Shown here piece after piece: positions 8,012 through 14,637 of a DNA stretch of 64,000 bases. The position numbers and the translations under genes are program-made. Under the pieces are notes generated by a model. The model saw only the letters and a program-made list of their open reading frames with translations, searched no databases and had not been told where the DNA came from. The stretch's first letter is position 1, and every line of letters begins with the position of its first letter. Source of the DNA: CAVHXA01 sp963639765 (lineage in GTDB: Bacteria > Bacillota > Clostridia > Oscillospirales > Oscillospiraceae); contig CAVHXA010000010.1 in the NCBI GenBank assembly GCA_963639765.1, forward strand, positions 1-64,000, in the 5' to 3' direction.

Positions 8012-9376
8012 ATGGATCAGCAAACCAGCGCCATGCTGACCGGTTATGCAAGCGCACTCAGCGCACACATCAGAAAGGAATACCTGATCGACAGCTCCTT
8101 CTATACAGACGACAGCGTCAAGCGCGGTCTGCGTAATCTCGACGGCAGCGGTGTAGTGGCCGGTGTATCGCGGATCGGAAGCGTACAGGGATACTATCTG
8201 CAGGATGGTGCGCGGATTCCCATACAGGGTCACCTGTATTATCGCGGAATCGATGTAGAAGAAATTGTCCGGGCCCATCGCTGCGAGAATACCTTTGGCT
8301 ACGAAGAGGTCGCCTATCTGCTTTTATGCGGTCAGCTGCCGGATCAGCACCAGATGGACATGTTTGGTCAGGCCCTGGATAAGGCAAAGGCCCTGCCGGA
8401 CGGCTTTCTTGAGGCAGAGATCTTTCGCACTCCAAGCGCCAACATAATGAACGGCCTGGCCAGAAGTATTTTGTCTCTGTATGCATATGATCCAAATCCG
8501 GACGACACCTCTCTGGATAATGTTCTTTTGCAATCCATCAAGCTCATTGCCAGGGTTCCGACCATTGTGGCACAATGCTATGCCATGAAGCGGCACTATT
8601 TCGACCACGCTTCGCTCTACATCCACAATCCAAAGGAAAAGCTGTCGGTCTCAGAAAACTTTCTTCGCCTCATCAGGCGGGATAAGTCCTTTACCGACAG
8701 CGAGGCAAAGCTGCTTGACGCGCTGCTGATGCTGCATGCCGAGCACTCCGGCGGAAACAACTCCGCCTTTACATGCAGGTCCGTTTCTTCCACGGGCTCC
8801 GACACCTACAGTGCCATTGCCGCGGCCGTCGGTTCTCTGAAGGGACCTCTGCACGGCGGCGCCAACGCTGCTGTGATGCGCATGATTCGGGATATTCACG
8901 CACATGTAACCGATGTGACCGATGATGATGAGATAGGCGCCTATCTCGACCGAATTCTCGACAGGCGTGCCGGAGATGGCTCCGGCAAGCTCTATGGTCT
9001 GGGGCATGCGGTATACACGCTTTCCGACCCGCGCTGCATTCTGCTCAAGAAATATGTTCGCGAGCTGGCCGAGGAAAAGGGCATGACGGATGAGGTGGAA
9101 ATCGCCGAACGAATCGAACGTCTCGGTATCCCAAGGCTGATGGAGCGCAAGGGCAAGACGGTTCCCATCAGTGCAAATGTTGACCTTTATTCCGGTATCG
9201 TATACAGCCTGCTCGGCATTCCCGAAGAGCTCTACACACCGCTGTTTGCCGTAGCGCGTATCTCCGGCTGGTGTGCGCATCGAATGGAGGAAATCTGCGG
9301 CGGTCCAAGAATCATGCGGCCGGCCTATCGCTACGCAGCGGAAATTCGACCATACATACCAATGAACCAGCGATAA
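8012..9376 (+). CDS. gltA: Citrate synthase
   Basis: A 454-residue citrate synthase that condenses oxaloacetate and acetyl-CoA. Catalytic residues sit in HGGANAAVMRMI (His), GLGHAVYTLSDPR (His) and NVDLYSGIVYSLLGIP (Asp). Start ATG at 8012 was chosen because a strong promoter lies at 7929-7957 and AAGGCGG precedes it; the frame is open further upstream to 7907 but that stretch contains the promoter. It is divergent from the aconitase-icd operon. The three genes make an oxidative half-TCA route to 2-oxoglutarate and hence glutamate, fitting the glutamate kinase and glutamine synthetase genes elsewhere in the window. Confidence 0.95.
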   Translation: MDQQTSAMLTGYASALSAHIRKEYLIDSSFYTDDSVKRGLRNLDGSGVVAGVSRIGSVQGYYLQDGARIPIQGHLYYRGIDVEEIVRAHRCENTFGYEEVAYLLLCGQLPDQHQMDMFGQALDKAKALPDGFLEAEIFRTPSANIMNGLARSILSLYAYDPNPDDTSLDNVLLQSIKLIARVPTIVAQCYAMKRHYFDHASLYIHNPKEKLSVSENFLRLIRRDKSFTDSEAKLLDALLMLHAEHSGGNNSAFTCRSVSSTGSDTYSAIAAAVGSLKGPLHGGANAAVMRMIRDIHAHVTDVTDDDEIGAYLDRILDRRAGDGSGKLYGLGHAVYTLSDPRCILLKKYVRELAEEKGMTDEVEIAERIERLGIPRLMERKGKTVPISANVDLYSGIVYSLLGIPEELYTPLFAVARISGWCAHRMEEICGGPRIMRPAYRYAAEIRPYIPMNQR

Positions 9377-9394
9377 ATCAATCCAAACAGGAAA

Positions 9395-9429
9395 GGGAAC
9401 TGCTCATCCGAAGGGCAGTTCCCATTTTT
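9395..9429 (+). terminator. Rho-independent terminator after gltA
   Basis: Stem GGGAACTGC / GCAGTTCCC with an 11-base loop, followed by ATTTTT. Confidence 0.88.
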
Positions 9430-9433
9430 CAAT

Positions 9434-9964
9434 TTATTCAAGAATGCGCCTGATTTCGTCCAGATTGTCGGCAAAGAGGATGCCCTTCTGCCGCTCGACC
9501 GAGGATAAACCCTTGTGAATCATGTGTTCAAGCAGGATGCGAAGTCCGCGGTAATAGTCGTTGAGATTATAAAGAATACAGGGCGCATCCAGATGGCCGA
9601 GCGAGACGCGGGACATGACATCGGTGATTTCCTCGAGTGTGCCTGTGCCGCCCGGAAGGGCAATGAATGCCTGACCCAGTCGAACCATTTCAGCCTTGCG
9701 CTGAGCGATGTCGTCTGTAACGATCAGCTGATTAATATCCGGGTTTACATATCCTGCATCAATAAAAAACTGCGGTTCCACGCCGATAACGTATCCGCCC
9801 GCGTCCAGCACGCTTTTGGACAGCACACCCATCAAGCCGTTTTTTGAGCCTCCGTACACCAGTGTGTGCCCCTGCTGCCCAATCCACGTGCCAAGCTCCA
9901 CGACTGCCTCACGAAGGGCCTTATCGCTGCCTTCGTTTGCACCAAGGTATACCGTAATATTCAT
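9434..9964 (-). CDS. LOG-family / TIGR00730 Rossmann-fold protein
   Basis: A 176-residue protein of the LOG (lysine decarboxylase-like, cytokinin riboside monophosphate phosphoribohydrolase) family. The diagnostic PGGTGTLEE motif is present near residue 95, with GGSKNGLMGVLS near residue 40. Characterised members hydrolyse nucleoside 5'-monophosphates to free base and ribose 5-phosphate; the bacterial role is not settled. The start at 9964 has a full AAAGGAGG site; an upstream ATG at 10045 lacks one. A TGA-TACAAT extended -10 (10003-10008) lies upstream. Confidence 0.9.
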   Translation of the reverse strand: MNITVYLGANEGSDKALREAVVELGTWIGQQGHTLVYGGSKNGLMGVLSKSVLDAGGYVIGVEPQFFIDAGYVNPDINQLIVTDDIAQRKAEMVRLGQAFIALPGGTGTLEEITDVMSRVSLGHLDAPCILYNLNDYYRGLRILLEHMIHKGLSSVERQKGILFADNLDEIRRILE

Positions 9965-10031
9965 GGTTATCCTCCTTTCTGAACCTGCTTCGGATATTGG
10001 GCATTGTATCACAGCTGTGCGGCCGTGCATA

Positions 10032-10043
10032 GCGAATATTCGC
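10032..10043. promoter_or_regulatory. Perfect 12-base palindrome upstream of the LOG gene
   Basis: GCGAATATTCGC is fully self-complementary and lies about 25 bases upstream of the extended -10 box of the LOG-family gene. It is a candidate regulator site; no known regulator is assigned. Confidence 0.45.
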
Positions 10044-10065
10044 ATATTTTGTAATTCTTAAGACA

Positions 10066-10220
10066 GCGCTGCATAATGAGGCAAGTGCATTCGGCGAGAG
10101 ATCCTGTCTTGGGACAGGGCTCGGAAAACGCAGGAATACTGTATGTATTTCAAGCTTTGCAAACTGCGGGATTCAGGCAAAAGATCCTGCGAAGTCCGCA
10201 GCCGGATTGCGCGGTGTCCG
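10066..10220 (+). repeat. Dispersed intergenic repeat, copy B
   Basis: Contains CATAATG, ATTCGGCGAGAGA, the hairpin CCTGTC-TTGG-GACAGG, CGGAAAACGCAGGAATAC, and the tail GCCGGATTGCGCGGTG shared with copy C. It fills the space between the LOG gene and proA. Confidence 0.85.
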
Positions 10221-10235
10221 TGAGAAAATCTGAAG

Positions 10236-11492
10236 TCAGCGAATTTGTCCGTTGCCCGTTATAACATATTTACAGGTGCTCAGAGCATCCAGACCCATTG
10301 GACCGCGCGCATGGAGCTTTTGCGTAGAAATGCCCATTTCACAGCCCAGACCGAACTCACCGCCATCCGTGAATCGGGTAGAGGCATTCACATATACGGC
10401 AGCACTGTCGGTCTGCGCACAGAAGCGTTCGGCATGGGAGGCATTTTCGGTGATAATTGCTTCACTGTGGCCGGTAGAATGCTTCAGAATGTGCGCAATC
10501 GCCCCGTCCAGGCTGTCTACAACTCCTATAGCCAGGATGTAGTCCAGAAATTCGGTGTCAAAATCTGTTTCCAGGGCCGGTGTCCCGGGAATGATGGCCG
10601 CAGCACGGGGATCGAGGCGCAGCTGCACGGGTGTATAACCGCTGCTTTTCCGCTTCTCAACCAGCGCCTGATGGACCATTGGCAAAAAAGCACGTGCAGC
10701 AGCCTGATGAACGAGGCAAACCTCAGCAGCGTTGCACACCGATGGTCTGCTGGTTTTTGCGTTGACAAGAATCCGCAGCGCCTGATCGAGGTCTGCATCT
10801 TCGTCCACGTAGATATGACAGATGCCGGTGCCTGTTTGTATGCACGGAACGGTTGCGTTGCGTATACAGGCCTGAATAAGGCCTGCGCCGCCGCGTGGGA
10901 TCAGAAGGTCAACAAGTCCGTTGGCCTGCATGAGTGTATTTGCGCTTTCACGTCCGGTTTCCTGTATCAGATTCAGAATCTCCGGATTCCCGCCTGCAGA
11001 GGCAATTCCGGATTTCAGCGCACGAACAATGGCATCCGCACTTCGAAAGGCCTCCTTCCCGCTGCGCAGAACACAGACATTTCCGCTTTTCAGACATAGA
11101 GCGGCGGCGTCGGAGGTGACATTTGGACGGCTTTCATAAATAATCGCAACGAGACCGAGCGGTACCTGTTTTTTGCGGATGATCAGGCCGTTTGGACGGG
11201 TCACCTCAGACAGGATCCGCCCGGTATGATCGGGCAGCTCTGCTATGGCCCGCAAACCGTCTGCCATGGAGGACAATCGGTCCTTGTCCAGACGCAGCCG
11301 GTCCTGCATTACAGGGGAAATCTTGCCCTGCGCCGCCAGAAGATCCTGCTCGTTGGCGGACAGAATGGAATCGGCATGCGCAAGCAGGCTCTGTGCCATG
11401 CACAAAAGCATCGTGTCCTTTTTTTCCCGGCCTGCATCCCTGATGTCGGGCCATGCGGCTCTTGTTGTGGTCAGCAGCTGCAATGTTGTCAT
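10236..11492 (-). CDS. proA: Gamma-glutamyl phosphate reductase
   Basis: A 418-residue NADPH-dependent reductase making glutamate 5-semialdehyde, the second step of proline synthesis. It has the aldehyde-dehydrogenase-like fold with the catalytic Cys in SRPSVCNAAE, the N-terminal DRLRLDKDRLSSMADGL helix region and VPLGLVAIIYESRPNVTSDAAALCLKSGN in the cofactor domain. ATG 11492 is preferred; ATG 11504 is only one base from AAAGGA. It lies downstream of proB on the same strand, but the 300 bases between them are occupied by repeat copy C, so co-transcription is inferred only. No proC is present in the window. Confidence 0.95.
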   Translation of the reverse strand: MTTLQLLTTTRAAWPDIRDAGREKKDTMLLCMAQSLLAHADSILSANEQDLLAAQGKISPVMQDRLRLDKDRLSSMADGLRAIAELPDHTGRILSEVTRPNGLIIRKKQVPLGLVAIIYESRPNVTSDAAALCLKSGNVCVLRSGKEAFRSADAIVRALKSGIASAGGNPEILNLIQETGRESANTLMQANGLVDLLIPRGGAGLIQACIRNATVPCIQTGTGICHIYVDEDADLDQALRILVNAKTSRPSVCNAAEVCLVHQAAARAFLPMVHQALVEKRKSSGYTPVQLRLDPRAAAIIPGTPALETDFDTEFLDYILAIGVVDSLDGAIAHILKHSTGHSEAIITENASHAERFCAQTDSAAVYVNASTRFTDGGEFGLGCEMGISTQKLHARGPMGLDALSTCKYVITGNGQIR

Positions 11493-11586
11493 ATTTATGA
11501 CCATTCCTTTCCGCTGCGCTGCAAGGCATCAAAGGGGACGAAGCACAGCCCCCCAGCACAGCAGGTCGTAATTTGTTAGGGAACCT

Positions 11587-11740
11587 CTGAATAAATAGCC
11601 TTCATTCGGCGCAGAGATTTTGTCTTGGGACAAGGTTCGGAAAACGCAGGAATGCTGTATGTGTTTCAAACCTTCCAAGCTGCAGGATTGAGGCAAGGGA
11701 TCCGGCGAAGGCCTCAGCCGGATTGCGCGGTGCTGCCTTA
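11587..11740 (+). repeat. Dispersed intergenic repeat, copy C
   Basis: Shares with copies A and B the order ATTCGGCG, TTGTC-TTGG-GACAA hairpin, GGAAAACGCAGGAATGC, TGTTTCAAACC, GCAGGATTGAGGCA. The right half forms ATCCGGC / GCCGGAT. It lies between proB and proA and reads antisense to them. Confidence 0.85.
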
Positions 11741-11792
11741 GAATATGCCTGAACAAGCAGGCACACTGCAGAGCACGTGGAGGTGAGCAGGC

Positions 11793-12569
11793 TCAACCTT
11801 CCTTCTCCCTGCACAGAAAACGGGTGCCTGTATTTTTCCCGTTTATAACATCATACAGGACGTTTGGGTTTCGTCCGTTAACGATTACCATCTGACAGCC
11901 GGCCTCGGTTGCGATACGGGCCGCTTTCAGCTTTGTGATCATTCCGCCCGTGCCAAGTGCGGAGCCGCTGCCACCTGCAAGACCGAAAATATGTTCGTTC
12001 AGCTCCTCGACAACCGAAATCAGCTTTGCCTGCGGGTTGACTCGCGGATCCTCCTCATAAAGGCCGTCGATGTCAGAGAGAATAACAAGCAGCTGAGCAT
12101 GAATACTGGCGGCAACAAGGGCAGAGAGGGTATCGTTGTCGCCGATTTCAATTTCTTCTGTGGATACCGTATCGTTTTCGTTGATGATGGGCAGTGCACC
12201 CAGACTCAGAAGACGGACCAGCGTGTTGTGAAAGTTGGTCTTTGGCAGTTCTTCCGTTACGTCCGGAGCCGTAATCAAAAGCTGCGCCACCGTGTGGTTA
12301 TACTCGGTAAAGAGCTTGTCATAGGTATACATAAGCTCGCACTGCCCGACTGCGGCAGCAGCCTGTTTGCCCGGCATATCCTGCGGACGCCCGGGAAGAT
12401 TCAGCTTGCCTACGCCCATGCCAATGGCACCGGAGGAAACCAGAATCACTTCGTGCCCTGCGTTTTTGATGTCACTGAGAACCTTGCAGAGTGTCTCGAT
12501 GCGCTGAATGTTCAGCCGGCCTGTTGTGTGGGCCAGAGTGGAGGTGCCTACCTTTATAACAATTTTCAT
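11793..12569 (-). CDS. proB: Glutamate 5-kinase
   Basis: A 258-residue amino-acid-kinase-fold protein that phosphorylates glutamate in the first step of proline synthesis. Motifs are KIVIKVGTSTL at the N-terminus, ILVSSGAIGMG, PIINENDTVS, GDNDTLSALVA and GTGGMITKLKAARIA. It ends after the kinase domain and lacks the C-terminal PUA domain found in the E. coli enzyme, a form also common in other Firmicutes, so it is not regarded as truncated. GAGG lies about 9 bases before the ATG. Its own promoter is at 12602-12630. Confidence 0.95.
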   Translation of the reverse strand: MKIVIKVGTSTLAHTTGRLNIQRIETLCKVLSDIKNAGHEVILVSSGAIGMGVGKLNLPGRPQDMPGKQAAAAVGQCELMYTYDKLFTEYNHTVAQLLITAPDVTEELPKTNFHNTLVRLLSLGALPIINENDTVSTEEIEIGDNDTLSALVAASIHAQLLVILSDIDGLYEEDPRVNPQAKLISVVEELNEHIFGLAGGSGSALGTGGMITKLKAARIATEAGCQMVIVNGRNPNVLYDVINGKNTGTRFLCREKEG

Positions 12570-12601
12570 AAAAACTGCCTCATTCCATAGGATTCAAAGC
12601 C

Positions 12602-12630
12602 ATTCTAGCATGCTTTTGCTGGTCAGGCAA
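12602..12630 (-). promoter_or_regulatory. Promoter of proB
   Basis: TTGCCT and TAGAAT with a 17-base spacer on the minus strand. Confidence 0.65.
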
Positions 12631-12674
12631 TTGCGGACCTGTTAAGATTAACCGATGCGGCCTCTGCCCACAGC

Positions 12675-12710
12675 GAAAAAAGTACAGTCCCGTCTGAAGG
12701 GACAGGACTG
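12675..12710 (-). terminator. Probable terminator of the ferredoxin-like gene
   Basis: On the minus strand CAGTCC pairs with GGACTG across a 14-base loop and is followed by TACTTTTTT. Confidence 0.55.
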
Positions 12711-12743
12711 CATGGAGATCGGTTCGTGGTGTCCGAGCTTGCC

Positions 12744-13400
12744 TCAGATATGCCTGCAATCCAGAACAACGCCTTTTGTGGAAATGGTTACAACCTGAGC
12801 GTCAACGGATTTGCCGCACGCCATAAGTGCCTGCCTGAGACTGTTTTCAAGGCGTCCGCAGCAGGGAACCTGCATGCGCAGCAGCGTTACACGGAGAATC
12901 CGGTTGCGTGAAAGTATCTGTGTGAGCGTTTCGGTATAGTCGAGCGGATCCAGCTTGGGGCAGCCGATGACCGTAACCCTTCCGGCCATATAATCTGCAT
13001 GAATTCCTGCATAGGCATAGGCTGTGCAATCGGCAGCAATCAGCAGATCTGCATCCGAAAAGCAGGCGGAATCCGCAGAAAGAAGCCGAAGCTGACAGGG
13101 CCACTGAGCCAGCTGTGAAATCGTCTTGTCCGGAGCCATTGAGGCTGCGGATGCTTTATGAGCCGACTCCCTGCTTTGCAGAACAGCCTTTTCGTCATAA
13201 GGCGGAGCTTCACGTTCCACAAAGGTTATGGCACCTGTCGGGCATGTCGGAAGACAGTCCCCAAGCCCGTCGCAATAATCCTCACGCAAAAGACGGGCTT
13301 TGCCGTCAACCATGCCAATGGCTCCCTCGTGGCAGGCCGCGGCGCAGGCACCGCAGCCATTGCAGGCCTGTGAATCGATGTGGATAATTCTGCGAACCAT
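12744..13400 (-). CDS. 2x[4Fe-4S] ferredoxin-domain protein
   Basis: A 218-residue iron-sulfur protein. The first 60 residues hold two ferredoxin-type cluster motifs: CNGCGACAAACHEGAI, and CDGLGDCLPTCPTGAI, whose first part is C-x4-CL rather than the usual spacing. The C-terminal 140 residues have more cysteines (DCTAYAY, GCPKLD, QVPCCGRLE) and resemble the C-terminal region of small cytosolic 4Fe-4S proteins common in anaerobes; their role is not established. GGGAGA lies upstream of the ATG. It is probably an electron carrier or redox sensor; the substrate cannot be told from sequence. Confidence 0.85.
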   Translation of the reverse strand: MVRRIIHIDSQACNGCGACAAACHEGAIGMVDGKARLLREDYCDGLGDCLPTCPTGAITFVEREAPPYDEKAVLQSRESAHKASAASMAPDKTISQLAQWPCQLRLLSADSACFSDADLLIAADCTAYAYAGIHADYMAGRVTVIGCPKLDPLDYTETLTQILSRNRILRVTLLRMQVPCCGRLENSLRQALMACGKSVDAQVVTISTKGVVLDCRHI

Positions 13401-13430
13401 ATACGCATCTCCCTTATAAGTGCTGCTTTC

Positions 13431-13459
13431 AGGTTACATGAAAATTTGAATTATGTCAA
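13431..13459 (-). promoter_or_regulatory. Promoter of the ferredoxin-like gene
   Basis: Consensus TTGACA with a weak TAACCT -10 box, spacer 17. Confidence 0.6.
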
Positions 13460-13494
13460 TATTCCGGGCTGTGCCGCAGCATTCGGAAAGAACG

Positions 13495-13567
13495 ATTGAG
13501 AGATTCCCTGTCGGCGAGGGAAAGAAGACCCGGCGAACGCCGCAGGCAAATTGTGCAGCGCTGCCTT
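13495..13567 (+). repeat. Dispersed intergenic repeat, degenerate right-half fragment
   Basis: GTCGGCGAGG...CCCGGCGAACGCCGCAGGCAAATTGTGCAGCGCTGCC resembles the right-hand third of copies A and D, in the gene-free stretch between the ferredoxin gene and uppP. Confidence 0.55.
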
Positions 13568-13602
13568 CGCATATTTTGGCTGAAGACTTCTCCCCGGCGC
13601 GG

Positions 13603-13631
13603 TTGCAAAGATGTGCCGATTGGGATATAAT
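13603..13631 (+). promoter_or_regulatory. Promoter of uppP-ftsK
   Basis: TTGCAA and perfect TATAAT with a 17-base spacer. The transcript would carry a leader of about 165 bases that contains repeat copy D. Confidence 0.8.
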
Positions 13632-13679
13632 GCGTCCATGCGGGTTTTCCTGCAAACACAATAACAAGCCTCAGCTGCC

Positions 13680-13760
13680 GTTTGCCTCGGGTTCTCCAAA
13701 TTGCAGGATTGGGGCAAAGGATCCGGCGAGGGCCGCAGACAAACTGCGCGGTGCTGCCCC
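13680..13760 (+). repeat. Dispersed intergenic repeat, copy D (right half)
   Basis: TTCTCCAAATTGCAGGATTGGGGCAAAGGATCCGGCGAGGGCCGCAGACAAACTGCGCGGTGCTGCC aligns block by block with copies A and C. It lies inside the predicted uppP leader. Confidence 0.8.
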
Positions 13761-13801
13761 AAATACACATCCGTACCCCGTGCGCAACGAAAGGAATACA
13801 A

Positions 13802-14626
13802 TTGACCTATCTACGAGCATTTGTTCAGGGAATTATTCTCGGTGCCGCAGAGCTCCTGCCGGTGTCCAGATCCGGACATCAGGCAATTTTATGGAATTTT
13901 TTCGGTCTGACCGATACACGCGATCAACCGCTGCTTGATTCATTTTTGCATCTTGGAGTGATACTGGCTGTTTTTCTTGCCTATTGGCCGGAAATAAAAG
14001 CTCTGCTGCGAACTTTTTTCTCTGCATTCGAGACCGGGAAAACCGCACGTTCTGCAGATCGATCCAGGCGAAGATTTCTGTTCCTTCTGTTTCTGGCAAC
14101 GCTTCCGCTCTTTCTGACTCTGTTTCTCAAAGGCCGGATGGAATACTACGAAAACAACACGTTTTTCACAGGATTCGCAATGATAGCCGCGGGAGCTTTT
14201 CTTTTTGCGGCAGGTCATGCCCGCCGCGGACGAAAAAACGCAAAAAATGCAGCTGCTGCCGATGCACTGGTGGTTGGACTCTGTCAGGGCATTGCAATCA
14301 TTCCGGGCCTGTCCCGTTCCGGAGCTGCCATTGCGGCAGGGCTGCTTTGTCAATTTGATCCGGAGTTTTCGCTTTGCTTTTCCTGTCTGCTGACGATTCC
14401 GGCAGCTTTCGGAGCGGCAATACTGGCCCTGGCGCGTGCTGTGCAGACGGGTATGGAGATCGCGCAGCTGCCCGCACAGCTGCTTGCAATGGCGGCGGCA
14501 GCGACTTCCGGATACGTTTCCATATGCCTGATGAAACGCCTGTCCGGAGGCAGCGGATTTTCGGGCTTTGCCTTTTATTGCTGGGGTGCAGGGCTTGTAA
14601 CTCTGGCACTCAGCCTGGTCGCGTGA
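13802..14626 (+). CDS. uppP: Undecaprenyl-diphosphatase
   Basis: A 274-residue, mostly hydrophobic membrane protein of the UppP/BacA family, which recycles undecaprenyl diphosphate to the monophosphate carrier for cell-wall synthesis. Signature 1 appears as AAELLPVSRSGHQAIL (usual form SSTGH) and signature 2 as PGLSRSGAAIAAG with the catalytic Arg and Ser. The start is TTG at 13802 because AAAGGA is 8 bases upstream and no ATG fits; the open frame back to 13682 reads through repeat D. It is followed 11 bases later by ftsK on the same strand. Confidence 0.88.
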   Translation: MTYLRAFVQGIILGAAELLPVSRSGHQAILWNFFGLTDTRDQPLLDSFLHLGVILAVFLAYWPEIKALLRTFFSAFETGKTARSADRSRRRFLFLLFLATLPLFLTLFLKGRMEYYENNTFFTGFAMIAAGAFLFAAGHARRGRKNAKNAAAADALVVGLCQGIAIIPGLSRSGAAIAAGLLCQFDPEFSLCFSCLLTIPAAFGAAILALARAVQTGMEIAQLPAQLLAMAAAATSGYVSICLMKRLSGGSGFSGFAFYCWGAGLVTLALSLVA

Positions 14627-14637
14627 GGTGGGAAAAT

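Noticed and set aside
11793..12569. proB as a truncated gene because the PUA domain is missing
   Set aside because: The kinase domain is complete and PUA-less glutamate kinases are common, so this is a normal short form.
13682..13801. Longer uppP protein starting at 13682
   Set aside because: The extra 40 codons translate repeat copy D and lack a ribosome binding site; TTG 13802 has one.
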